Origin: Cylicocyclus nassatus | Taxonomy: Eukaryota > Nematoda > Chromadorea > Rhabditida > Strongylidae | NCBI GenBank assembly: GCA_958299035.1 | Contig: CATQJL010000223.1 | Span: forward strand, 6,313,753 to 6,377,752 | Length of the DNA stretch: 64,000 nucleotides | Direction: 5' to 3' | Shown here: positions 53,471 through 64,000 of the stretch, in pieces | Layout of the letters: every line of letters starts with the position of its first letter | Numbering within the stretch: the stretch's first letter is position 1 | The notes under the pieces: generated by a model | Seen by the model: the letters and a program-made list of their open reading frames with translations, nothing else | Told to the model about the DNA's origin: nothing | Databases searched by the model: none | Program-made: the position numbers and the translations under genes

Positions 53471-56400
53471 ATGGTCGTAACTGGACGTTCTATGGAACCA
53501 CCTCCACTACCTGTCAAGCCGCATCACGGACTTAGTGACTCTAACGGAGAAAGTAAGTCAGATATGGATTTTATGGGCGGTTCATCGCACGCAGAGACAG
53601 GACGCGGCTGCGGACGTCGTCGGTTATGTCTCTAACCGTCTGCCGCCTCTCCTAAACACGAACTATTTTGATTGAACGCAACGGTGTCCAGTCTCTGCGT
53701 GCAAGGACTGTATATGAATGAAATTTTCTTCAAAAGGGTGGACCCTGTTCTTGCAAGGATGAGGGGAGTAGCAATTTACATAATAATGACTAAGCAGTTC
53801 AGCTGAACGCAGCTTGTCCTGACCACATCAGCTGATACGCGTGGCCATCTTGAGTGCAAAAACCCCGTCATCCACATGGCACCTTAAAAATAGCGCTGCA
53901 GACGGGGAGAGCGGCAGAAATCGATTTCGCACCCACATCATCGGGGGAAGGGGTGGGTTCGTTGCGTGCGCACTCATGTCGTTGTGATTCTTCACATTCT
54001 TTCACTGCGAATTCTTTTTCCTTCACCCAATTGCCCAGCACTAATTATTCACTTGTTAAAAAATATATTCACATTCCCACCGAATGCCAAAGTCAGGTTG
54101 GTTGGTTCGCCTTGATAATTTCGAGGTTTCAAAAAAATGTCATGTCTCCAAATGCTCTGAAAGCTTCTCAAAAAAATGGCGAAGATTCTGTTGGTTTGAT
54201 TAGATGAATTCAAGAAATTAATGTCATATTTTTTTTTGTAAGAGGGAATAGGAGAGGGATAATCGATAAGTTGATGCCACAAAACAAACAATGTTCGTCC
54301 TGGCCTTTTTGGCCCTTATACCTCTGCGAGCTTGATTAAATTCGAATAAAAGATAACTTTACTCCATTTACTCCATCCCGACCCCATTGCTAATGATCGA
54401 ATAGTGTATTTTTTTCTACTTTGTTGTTTTGACTGCAAAAAAAAAAACTTAGCGGACTAAGAAAATCACATTCTTGAGTTGGCTTTTCAATAAGGTATAA
54501 AGTTATCAAAAAAAATCATATGACTCAAGTTTTGTGCAGAAAAAAGATTGCACATATTTCAATTACGAGAACCGTAAGTTCACTAATAAATATAAAATCA
54601 ATCTTTTGATCGGTTGCGGTATATCTCCAGCAGAATTTTTTGTTATTTAGCTTCTGTCTCTATCCAGTCTTTCTCTTATAGTAATCTATCATTCATAGTC
54701 TTTGATGTTATGTGTATACTATGAAAGAATAATTTATGTTCCAAATTGACACTGGAGTTTAGGTGTAGCTCTTCATCTCTTTTTTCTATGTTGAGAAATG
54801 AACTTTCAATATCTCTTGCTTGAACAAAAACTGAAGTATGTGTCAAAAAAATTATTTATTTGACATTTTTCTCATGAGACAGTAGTGTTTCATAACTTCT
54901 GGTTTTTTTGTATTGCACGATGAAAGATCCTATTTTCAATTTCCAAGTGTTGCATACCTAAACGTGTCCATGAAACTCCTTGAGTGTATGCTAATATTTT
55001 GAAGTCACCTGAAATGAGGACTATCGGGTAAATATTATCAATTGTACTGGAAACTTGAATTTTATCTCTTCAACTTGGATCTTTTCCTCTCCCATGTTGT
55101 AAAGTTTGATTGATAGTATTTAAAGAAAATTTGAATTTTTCAGTGAAAAAAAGTGAATAGGTGAATCATATATTGACTGGTTTTGATCATTCGTTCTCGA
55201 AAGAACAACTTTACAATCTGTCTCAATGCGTATTGGTTTTTTTGTCGTATTCTTAAACTCACGCGACAGCCATACGTTATCATTTATTCACTGAGTAAGA
55301 GGCGCGAGCACGTTTTGCGTACAGTCGAGTAGATTTTCCGCTCAATATAGTGTGCTTGCACTGAAGGTGAAATGCGGTGAAATTTGCGCGTGAAGAAATA
55401 GCTACGCCTGTGACGCCTTCCAATTGCGCGCGCAGAATGCCGGCATTACTGGCGTGGCTACTTGTTCACGCGCAAAATTTACCGCATTTCATCTTCAGTG
55501 CAAGCACACTATATTAAGCAGAAAATCGGCGCTATTCCAGTATCCGGGCCCCAAAATTTTTTTGTCGTGGATTTTGTTGAAACTTGGCCCAGGGGGGTTA
55601 TTCGGGCCGCTGATGCCGAATATCACATTGGTTTTGTACGGTAGCGTCATTTTCTAGGGTTACGGTGAATATACGGTAGGAGGTCAAAATCACGGAATTC
55701 GCTGGAACTTGACCCAGGGGGGGTTATTCGGCCCGCTGATGCCGAATATCATATTGGTTTTGTACGGTAGCGTCATTTTCTAGGGTTACGGCGGGTATAC
55801 GGTAGGAGGTCAAAGTCACGGAATTCGCTGAAACTTGACCCAGGGGGGTTATTCGGCCCGCTGATGCCGAACATCATATTGGTTTTGAACCATAGAGTTA
55901 TTTTTCTCGAGTTACGGTACCTACACGGTAACGGGTTCAAAAAATAGTTTTGCCTGAAACGAATGTACGGCGATTCGCACAATCGTGAAGCTTTGCACAC
56001 ACGACCACCGCCGCGCGCTACACATCCTGCTGCGGCTTTTGCCTAAGCGAAGCAAGGGGAAAGATACCGATTTGTGATTTTGACCCATATCGTAAACCTA
56101 CCGTAACCATGCAGGGAGTCGTTTTCGTGCTGAGAAAGTGTGACATTTCTAATCAGCATGTCGAATAATCCCTATGTGCGAAGTTACAGCGGATTTTGAG
56201 ATTTTGACCTCCCACCGTATATCCACCGTAACCCAAGGAAGTGACGCTACCGTACGAAATCAATATGATATTCGCCATCAGCGGGCCGAATAACCCCCCT
56301 GGGCCAAGTTTCAGCGAAATCCGTGATTTTGACCCCCTACCGTGTATCCACCGTAACCTGAGAAAATGACGCTACCGTACAAAACCAATATGATATTCGC

Positions 56401-59400
56401 CATCAGCGGCCCGAATAACCCCCCTGGGCCAAGTTTCAACAAAATCCATGACAAAAAAATTTTGGGGCCCGGATACTGGAATAGCGCCAGAAAATCTAGA
56501 TACTCGACTGTAACCTTTGATCAACAAGTTTATGAATGCGTTTTGGTTAAATAAGGATTTCGTGAAAGGACGTGTTCAAGCCAGTGTGATTTAACAAGCT
56601 CAAACATGTTCTTCTACGAATTCTCATAGTAAATCATTCAAAACACGTTACTCATCCATGAACTAGTTAATGAAATGTATCATATTCTACGACTAGGAGA
56701 CGCGTGACTGCATTGCGGACATTGTTTTTTGAGTTTGTTTTTCCCTGTTTCCAAAGAGTGAATAAACGTGGACGAGATAAATGACAAGTGTGAACCTGCT
56801 GAGTACGCGACTAAGCTTGTTTAGACAATGTGTGCAAAGCGGTCTCGCGTCTCCTAGTTCTAAATTGAATACGCAAAGCGTGCTCACGTCTCCTAGTTAG
56901 AGAATGAATGATAGAACAACCAATATGCATTGACACAGCTTTGAACCGCACAGAAATTGGCGTAGAGCAATAATGGGGCTACACAGCTGTCAAACTTTTT
57001 TTTGTCGGCAATAGACTGTATACTCGTTGGAAAAAGCTGAGACACCCTAGGCAGTAAAGTATTCAATATCTACGGATTTTTTGAACCAGCTCAGGTGTGG
57101 TACTTTATAGACACCGCCTTCTCCGTCTCGGCAGCTAAGGCCTTTTTCGAAGCAGCTAAGAAGCCTGAGATTCGCCAGGCAGCTGTTGCCGCGGCCAAAA
57201 ACCCACTGGTTCGAAGTGTGGCCAAATCGGCAGCGCAAAATCCTGAGACTAGAAATCAGCTGATTGCTGCACTTGAAAAACACTATGGAGGGCAAAGTGC
57301 CAGCAGCAAGTGAGCCGTTTGTCTGTGGAAGCTTGTTATTTTTCTTGAAAATCTCAAATTCAGGCCAAGCCCGCCTTCAAAGCCAAAGCATCATGAAGAT
57401 GCGGCAGCGCCATCTCCACCGCCGCCGCCGCCGCATCGCAGCACGGCTGCGTCGCATTCGATGACATCTTCAACGAATTCCATGACTTCATCTGCTTCGA
57501 GTTATTCTTCACCAACTCCACCTGCTAAATACAAGAGTGCGAACGACTATAAACCGTTGCCAACTGCGCCATCTACAAGCTCCGCCTACTACGGTTCGAC
57601 TTCCACCAATGGCAACGCTTATCCATCATTGGTCGATGAGCTGCGATCCTTGCATGTAGATACTCAAGGTAAGTCCTGTTTTGTGTTTTTCTCTTGTTTT
57701 TTCTAAATACATATTACTTCGAATGTTCGTATGCTATCTTATTTTAAACTGATTTTTCAATCTTTCATCACATATATGCAGTGCTTACCACACCTTCGAA
57801 GCATGACTTTTCCTTCTTCTTTCTACTTTCTTCTCTTCATTCTATCTATATGTGCAGAGTGAAATTTTAGTTTGCATGAGCGTGTGATTAGGCTAGATAG
57901 TGAATTTAGGAACGAAGAAAGCGCCACCACCTCGTCCGCCTCCGGCTTCATCAAATATTAGCGCTGGTACGTTCTTTCAGCTTTATACACTGCTTCTTTG
58001 CATGGCTTCAGTTTTCTTGCATGCTTCTTGTGCTTTTCACAGTGAAAGCAGGCAGGCATGAGCATACTTAGTTACATTATGATAACTCAAACATTATCGT
58101 GCTAATGTTACCTGTGTTAGTTCTCGAAGGCACCGTCCTCTTAAAGAGGTTGGTGAAAGATGCAGTATCTATAACAGCAAGGCCCTAACTAACAACATTG
58201 CCGAAGTTCCGCTGCAAAAAGTCTATTGCGGAGCGTGATAATTGTTCCCGATGCTGCTGGGGTCGCCATGCCCATCAACGTGACTGGTCCATAAATAAGA
58301 GCCCAACTGGGAACTGCGATTACCAGTGTCGAAATTGTGTTTATCATAATAAATGACGGATTTCCAACATTTAGGTGTTATGTAGCCGTTTTGGGCTTGG
58401 CTTTCAACCACTCACGTTGCTGGGCATGACGACCTTAGCAGCATCCATGTTCTGGAGCGATTCTCTCGCTTCGGAATATAACTTTTGCAGCGGAACTTGG
58501 GTAATTACTTACGGACCTCGCCGTTGTACTGCACAAAATTTGATCAACCTCAGACTTGGGTGAGCAGTGCCTTCAACCGCATGAAGCTTTGCTTTTGGCT
58601 AACGACCTCTGACTGAGACTAGTCTCACCACCGCGGTCATAGACATTGGGCTTCAACTGCATTCTATTAGGTTGGAAACTAAGTTTTGAAACTGGTCTCA
58701 TAACTTCCCTCTTACTCAACATGGCGCACTCAAATTTTGCCACTGCGTTGGTTATTACGTAAGCTACAAGCGCAGCTGCTATCCTACCAAATTCTGACGC
58801 TTTCAGTGAGGGTTACGGTAGGTGCATGGTATGAAGGGGAAAATTCAAAGTTTGACGGATTTGGCTGAAACCTGGCATAGGGGTGTTATCCGACATGCTG
58901 ATCACGAAAACGGTAGTAAAATTGCGTGATAAGGGCTTCTTTGTAGGATTACTGTAGGTGTACGATATGGGGTCTCACCCTAAACAAGGAAAAAGGCGTT
59001 GATTCAACAAATGAATGTGATATTCGCATTTGGCAGGTCAAATAACCTTACTATGTGAAGTCTCGGCGAAATTTGAGCTTCGGACTCTTTAGTCATTGAC
59101 GGTCGTTCCCAGCAGCTCTTGCGTACATCGACTCTTTCGACTTTATGAGGACGCCGAATCTCGATATACCCCTAAATTTTGTTTCTTTCTTAATAGGCCA
59201 AAGGAGTCAACCTCCAGCAATAATTTGTAGACGAATCCGGATTACTGCGCATGGTCTAGGCTGTCAAAGGCTTTATTTTAGCTTGAAACCCCAAAAATTC
59301 TCAAATTTCACTACTTTTCAAAAAACGTCTGAAACTTTTCTATTTCGTGTTCAAAATTTAGACAATTTGTGCTCACTTGTAGCTCACATTGCCTTCTACA

Positions 59401-61402
59401 TAACAAAGTTTGAGTGCGCCATATCCAAAGAGAGTGAAGTTATGAAACCGGTTGCAAAACTTAGTTTCCAGCCTAATATTTTGAGGTAGACTTGATTAAT
59501 TGTAGCATTAGGCGCATTGTGTCTGATTGACCTCGAAAGTTTTGCCATGGTGTCCATCTAGCCCTCAGTTTCGATGACCAATATCTATGACCACGTTCTT
59601 GGCTGTGTTCACAAGCATGACTGTGAACTTCCTCCTACGACAGGTACTCCAGGTACTCCTGAGCCTATTCGTCTTCCACCTCCGATACCGCCTACGTCGA
59701 GAATGTTAAATGGCATCGGTAAATGTCTTGCACGATTTTATTTATGTGGAATCCAGTTACTTACACTTGCTTTGCTTTTCTTCTCATTGCTCTGTCTAGC
59801 CTTGTCCACTAACATATACGAGGACGTCCCATATTCCGGGCAGAAGTTCCATTTATCCAAGTTTTTCTCTGAAGCGTAGTCTTTTTACAGCTGTCTCTCC
59901 GTCTCAGCCACATGCTATCGTGAAATACTCATTTACTGGGTCTCATGTGGACGAGCTATCTTGTGCAGCTGGTGATACCGTTGTTTTAAAACGCGATGTT
60001 GATGAACAATGGATCTATGGTGAGATTTGCTCACTATTAAATTGCGCTAGATGACCGTTCGTGTTTAGGTATGAATAGCCGAACTGGTGCTCATGGTATC
60101 ATTCCATTGTCTTTCTTGGATATTCGAGTTCCTCTGAGTTCTGGATATGCTTCTAACCAAGTCATAGCCACTGCTATCTATGATTTCCAATCTGATACTC
60201 CAGGAGATTTGTCTGTACGTGATATACGATTAGTATCTTTGGATAAAATCTCTGAAATTTCTTTCTCCAGTTCCGAGTAAACGACCAAATCACAGCCACC
60301 GAACGAGTTGGCACTGATTGGTTGCGAGGGACATTGAATGGTCGAGAAGGCATCTTCCCAGCGAATTTTGTCTCATGCCCTGGGATCGGTAGCCTACCGC
60401 TTACGCCAGCTTCAACTCAGCCACAATCACTAGAGCAAATGACTGCAGCCTATGATTATTCTTCAGGCGTTGCTGGTGATCTGGAATTTAGGGCAGGTGA
60501 GAGTGTTGCGAGGAGTTTAAAGTCCACATCGCTAGTTTATCAGCTTTAGGAGACACCATACAAGTGATAGCACATTTGGATCAGGACTGGATACGAGGAC
60601 GAGTCAATGGGCAGGAGGGTCTGGCTCCGCTATCGTTCCTGGCGCCTTACGGTACTCCAGTCAAGAGTCCAAAAACACGAGGACTCGCAGCTATTGCAGC
60701 TCTTGGCGGCACAGGAAAGGTAGGCACCTCCGGTTTCATTGAAATTGTCATTGTGACCAAGCCATTGTCACACTGTTACATGAATTCTCAATGGAAGCGT
60801 CGGAATCCCCATCAAACTAATTTCTGAAGAGCCTGCATACTCTCAATGCCCTATCATATCCTATCCCATTGGCAGCATCGCCCATTTGTGCGGCTCGGGT
60901 CGCGCGTGTCCGCTCCGCCTCGCTTCGGCTCTGCGCCGCGTCAGTAACATATTCTCTGGCTGATCGGCTATTGAAGGCTGAGGGCGTGACATGCCCAGAG
61001 GGTAGTTCGCATGCGCAAGGGTCCAAACGAGGCGACCATGCGCGATCCGCTCCGCACAAATTGGCGACATTGTTTTTAAGATAGTGGGTGTGTAGGCGCT
61101 TCCAGGAAATGTTATTTTGACAAGGGGTTTGCTGCTTTTGTTGAAAATATGTACGAATCGCCGAATTTTTTCAGGTAGTAACCGCAATAGCGGACCACGC
61201 TAGTGATGATCCAAAAATGCTCTATTTTTCGAAAGGTGACAGGATAGTCATTGTTGAAGATGTAAGCTGATGCAAAACGTCTATCAGAACTTTATTGGTA
61301 TCCTCACTTAAGGTCGATAGTTATTGGTACAAAGGAAAAGTCGAAGGTTTCAAAACGCTGCCACCTGGCCTATTCCCGAAAGCTCTAGTCAAAGAAGACT
61401 GA
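53471..61402 (+). CDS. Protein with four SH3 domains (SH3D19/adaptor-like)
   Basis: Exons: 53471-53552, 57111-57309, 57364-57668, 57910-57966, 59644-59718, 59891-60019, 60069-60214, 60271-60496, 60550-60719, 61175-61261, 61313-61402; 1566 nt, 521 aa, phases consistent. The N-terminus is PPPLPVKP. Residues about 29-90 are an Ala-rich helical stretch ([20 protein letters not shown]). About 95-235 is Ser/Pro-rich with polyproline ([18 protein letters not shown]). SH3 domains lie at about 246-303, 313-367, 386-441 and 464-521; the first three have the usual acidic, Trp and Pro residues, and the fourth begins TAIADH instead of ALYDY. A likely cytoplasmic adaptor binding proline-rich partners in membrane traffic or actin control. 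The first exon is placed by splice phase and proline content and is the least sure part. Long introns hold transposons. Confidence 0.82.
53587..53705. mobile_element. MITE, family CGCACGCAGAGACA
   Basis: TCGCACGCAGAGACAGGACG at the left and CCAGTCTCTGCGTGCAAGGA at the right are inverted repeats around a GC-rich core. In the first intron of the SH3 gene; relatives lie in introns of cyclase gene B. Confidence 0.65.
53706..55321. other. First intron of SH3 gene, no recognised feature
   Basis: AT-rich, with several short open frames and homopolymer runs. No repeat of clear structure and no domain was seen here. Confidence 0.4.
55322..56510. mobile_element. Composite foldback element with tandem ~122-bp repeats
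   Basis: Outer ends CAGTCGAGTAGATTTTCCGC and the complement of CAGTCGAGTATCTAGATTTTC, with TA at 55320-55321 and 56511-56512. A complete small palindromic MITE (as at 12914-13127) forms the left end to about 55528. An inner inverted pair follows (GCGCTATTCCAGTATCCGGG at 55529 and its complement ending near 56488) around direct, then inverted, copies of a roughly 122-bp unit with GGGTTATTCGGCCCGCTGAT. No ORF. In the first intron of the SH3 gene. Confidence 0.82.
58667..59476. mobile_element. Mariner-like MITE, 810 bp
   Basis: TTAGGTTGGAAACTAAGTTT at the left; the right end is the complement of TTAGGCTGGAAACTAAGTTT. The match runs about 40 bases. TA flanks both sides (58665-58666, 59477-59478). 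The interior contains a relative of the repeats in 55322-56510 (AGGGTTACGGTAGG, TGTTATCCGACATGCTGATC). In the intron 57967-59643 of the SH3 gene. Confidence 0.85.
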
Positions 61403-61719
61403 GGGATAAATCTCCATGCGCAGCTACAGCATAGGATTCTCTCGATTAGCAGCTATTTCTAAAGAAGATTTTTTGTCTCAGGATCGTTCTTCGAGAATCG
61501 ATTTCAAACATGTACAGATTTTTTTCCAGATTGTGTTGTGTAAATTTATAATTAAAAAGATTATGCAATGTGACTATTGTGATAATTGCCTCTCATTCGC
61601 TTGATTGATTCATTACGTGTAGTAAATTTCCATAGTCAAAGCTAACAAAAAGATAAAACTTATAACAAGCTGTCTATATCAAAACTCACAGAAATGCTAA
61701 AAAAATTCCATTTGTTGAA

Positions 61720-61725
61720 TTTATT
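61720..61725 (-). promoter_or_regulatory. Putative polyadenylation signal AATAAA
   Basis: TTTATT on the plus strand, about 175 bp downstream of the stop codon of the nucleotidyltransferase gene. Confidence 0.4.
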
Positions 61726-61899
61726 CAAGCGAGGTCAATTCGCGTACGAAAAAAAACTGAGGAAAGTTAATTAGAGAAAACACAAATGTAAGAGGTTCTT
61801 TCGAGTCAAAACGAAGATCTTATAAAACCCGCACACGAGTAAAAAAATATAAAAACTCTGAAATCAAAAACTTCAAAAATAAAACAATGAGCACGTATA

Positions 61900-64000
61900 C
61901 TAGATTGCTAAAGCTCTCTTACTATTGAAGATACCATCGAATTTTTTCTGGAACTCCTCTAATGAGAACTGCTTCAAATCCAAATTTCCGTTGGATGCGA
62001 GATAATCTTTCGTCTTTGTAAGCATTTGTTCAATGAAGTGGGCCACATTCACAACATCAACCATTTCACCATCGACAAGTTTCAAGCCGACCCTGAAAAA
62101 GTAAAAAATAAAACAAATATAACAATAGAAAATTTTGAGAAAATGAAAAAAAAAGGAATGGGAATTTTTAAGCATACTAAAGGGCATAAATTCCAGAACT
62201 CACCAAAGCGAATCCCCGTGAAAATCGAAAAACGCTTGGAATTGTAAGATGCAGTCGCTGGGTGTGGATGAATAGAGAGAATTAGAAACCTAAAAAATTG
62301 TCACTACGAGCAATTGTCATATTTACCAGAAATTTCTATGAAAAAAAAAACTTACAAGAGCTTCAATAAGTAGAGGAAATTGTTCGTCTGGCTCAAGTAC
62401 TGCGCTCCACTTCTTTCTCAGAGTCCTTCTTGAGATCCAAAGTCTCCTGGGAGTCTCGAATAGACCGAGATCAGCAGCATCCTACAAATTCGGAACTACA
62501 TCATGTGGAATACAATTAAAATATGCATACGCAATCAAATCTAGCCCTTTTTGCAGGCATGGCTGGAGTCTCACATCGTAAAATTATGAGCAGGATAATC
62601 TGCATCAACGTCTCCATTGCACAATCGTCTACCGTTTCTGGGAATTCAGAGACGCGACATGAACCCTCTGAAAATACAAATATTTAAACCATAACAAGTT
62701 GACAGCACATACCTGTAGCAGGCGTGGTGGGTGCAGGTGAAGTCGTAGTCTCACTCGGCTTCAGTACACCTAACATCACAGCAAAAGAATCAGCGTTCTG
62801 CTTGAGCGCAGCAAGTGAAAGCATCATTGCATGTCTCATTGTTTTTACTGCTTTACTAGTTACATTCTTTGCTACATTATCAGACACCTCTATCGGATCC
62901 TGAAGAACAGAAAAAGTAGATAAGTCCTCTGCATCCCGTAGACATTCAAATTTGAACTACAGTCTGCCCCAATCCTAACCAGGCCAAAATTGGCTTGGCG
63001 GGAGTGCGCGTCGCGAGGGTTTCGCGCTACTTCTGCGTCTAGCTAGTCTGCTCTCTCCTCAATCTCTTCGCTGCCTGCGACAGCGCGCGTATGCAGCGCA
63101 AACCCCTAGCGCTGCGAGCGCGCTAATTCAGCCGACGGTTCGGCCTGATCCCGATTGGGGCAGACTGTAGACCGGGCCTTGCGGTAGAGCACGACATCCT
63201 GGGTGTCTGGGAATGAGTATTTACGGCTATAGTTGAAACATGAATGGCACGCATATAACAGTCATTACCTGCACAAAAAGCACCGATTGTGGCTTGGAAT
63301 TCATCTGCCCCTCCAAGTCAGCCAAAGGCACCAACCCTCCCTTCCTCAGTGAGAAAACTGATTTTTCCAGTTGGTTTTCTACGCAAAATACGAAAAACTT
63401 CTAAATCAAAATCTTAAATCAATGTTTACGGTGCTGCAAACATACTCTGAATAACTTTCTCATATCCACGTCTGCTAGAGAATAGGGTGGAACTGCAAAA
63501 TCGACTCTGTTATCGCTCGCATACTCCTAAATATTGAAATACGTTAATTCTACATAGAAATTACAGTAGTATTCTTACCGGAGTCTGCGAATGCGTGAAG
63601 ACTGGTAAAAGTCCTTCCGATTGTAAAAAGATCACAAACATCAACGTTATCGTGTATGAATTGAGGTTCCAAGTCTGCAAAACATCGTTGATCATGGAAC
63701 CTGTTTCAACAAGTCAACACACCTTTTTCCTTTCGGATTTAAACACTCCGTTCGACATGGCCCAAAAGCGCAAGGCAAGTATCATCTTGCGAAGAAATTC
63801 AGACTGATCACTTTGCACCAATGCTCCCAGATATGCAGATTTCTGATAGCCTATGCTATTGTTCACGGATAACTCAACCAACTGAAAAATGTGCTACCAC
63901 AATTTAGGAAACAGATAATTAAAAAAAACTCACATGTCTGTCGTACGCAGAAAATCTTATCACCGGACAGCGCGCATCAGAAACGGCATATAAGCTTTTG
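61900..64000 (-). CDS. Terminal nucleotidyltransferase (TUT/non-canonical poly(A) polymerase family), 3' part
   Basis: Exons (minus): 63934 to beyond 64000, 63723-63881, 63579-63674, 63446-63526, 63269-63400, 62713-62899, 62531-62667, 62356-62481, 62204-62289, 61900-62092; phases all agree. The first visible residues include CPVIRFSAYD then LVELSVNN, the end of the polymerase beta-like fold; then LALRFWAMSNG, the central domain; and LNSYTITLMFVIFLQ ... GLLPVF, the PAP-associated signature. FEKSV-like LEKSVFSLRKGG and the nucleotide-loop region VQDPIEVSDNVAKNV follow. The C-terminal about 250 residues are not recognised. It would add U or A to RNA 3' ends. The third catalytic carboxylate appears as Glu (VELS), where Asp is normal. 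The first two catalytic Asps lie outside the window. Mitochondrial PAP or U6 TUTase type cannot be decided. Confidence 0.82.
62957..63170. mobile_element. MITE in an intron of the nucleotidyltransferase gene
   Basis: CTACAGTCTGCCCCAATC at the left and its exact reverse complement at the right (18 bp) bound a 214-bp GC-rich, CGCG-containing interior. It lies in the intron 62900-63268. Confidence 0.8.

Noticed and set aside
1..64000. CRISPR arrays, bacterial operons, tRNA or rRNA genes
   Set aside because: The sequence is eukaryotic with spliced genes. The regular repeats belong to transposons, and no tRNA or rRNA signature was seen by eye; a tRNAscan/Infernal run would be needed to exclude small RNAs fully.

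Overview
This window looks like part of a nematode genome. Three intron-rich genes can be built exon by exon with GT-AG introns of about 45-60 nt and TTTCAG-type acceptors, interrupted by much longer introns packed with transposons. The largest genes are two soluble guanylate cyclases of the H-NOX type that nematodes expanded (the C. elegans gcy-31 to gcy-37 group). The species cannot be named from the sequence alone.

Layout. 1-3130 holds Helitron-like non-autonomous elements. 3380-6200 is transposon debris: a hAT transposase end split by a mariner-like element, then two foldback MITEs. 6232 to about 10600 is a CR1/Jockey-type LINE on the minus strand (ORF1, endonuclease, reverse transcriptase) that is near-intact but has one frameshift. 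13446-34827 is soluble guanylate cyclase gene A (minus, 21 coding exons, 664 aa). 34.8-38.7 kb is intergenic and carries a dead Penelope reverse transcriptase fragment and foldback elements. 38742-46103 is soluble guanylate cyclase gene B (minus, 20 coding exons, about 674 aa if one missing base is allowed for). 46.72-50.35 kb is a young Penelope-like retroelement with an intact 887-aa RT plus GIY-YIG protein and hammerhead ribozyme motifs in its terminal repeats. 53471-61402 is a plus-strand gene for a 521-aa protein with four SH3 domains. 61900-64000+ is the 3' part of a minus-strand terminal nucleotidyltransferase (TUT/poly(A) polymerase) gene that runs off the window.

How the genes relate. 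Genes A and B are tandem paralogues with the same orientation, almost identical exon sizes and intron phases, and the same ATG-only first coding exon. Both keep the haem-ligand His at residue 105. Gene A has lost residues expected for guanine selection and transition-state stabilisation, while gene B keeps most of them; this pattern fits a pseudo-cyclase/cyclase pair acting as a heterodimeric gas sensor (inference). The SH3 gene and the nucleotidyltransferase gene converge, with about 500 bp between their stop codons.

Most of the remaining sequence is mobile. At least five mariner-like TA-flanked elements, two hAT-like MITE families with 8-bp duplications, and many long perfect or near-perfect foldback palindromes sit in introns and intergenic DNA.
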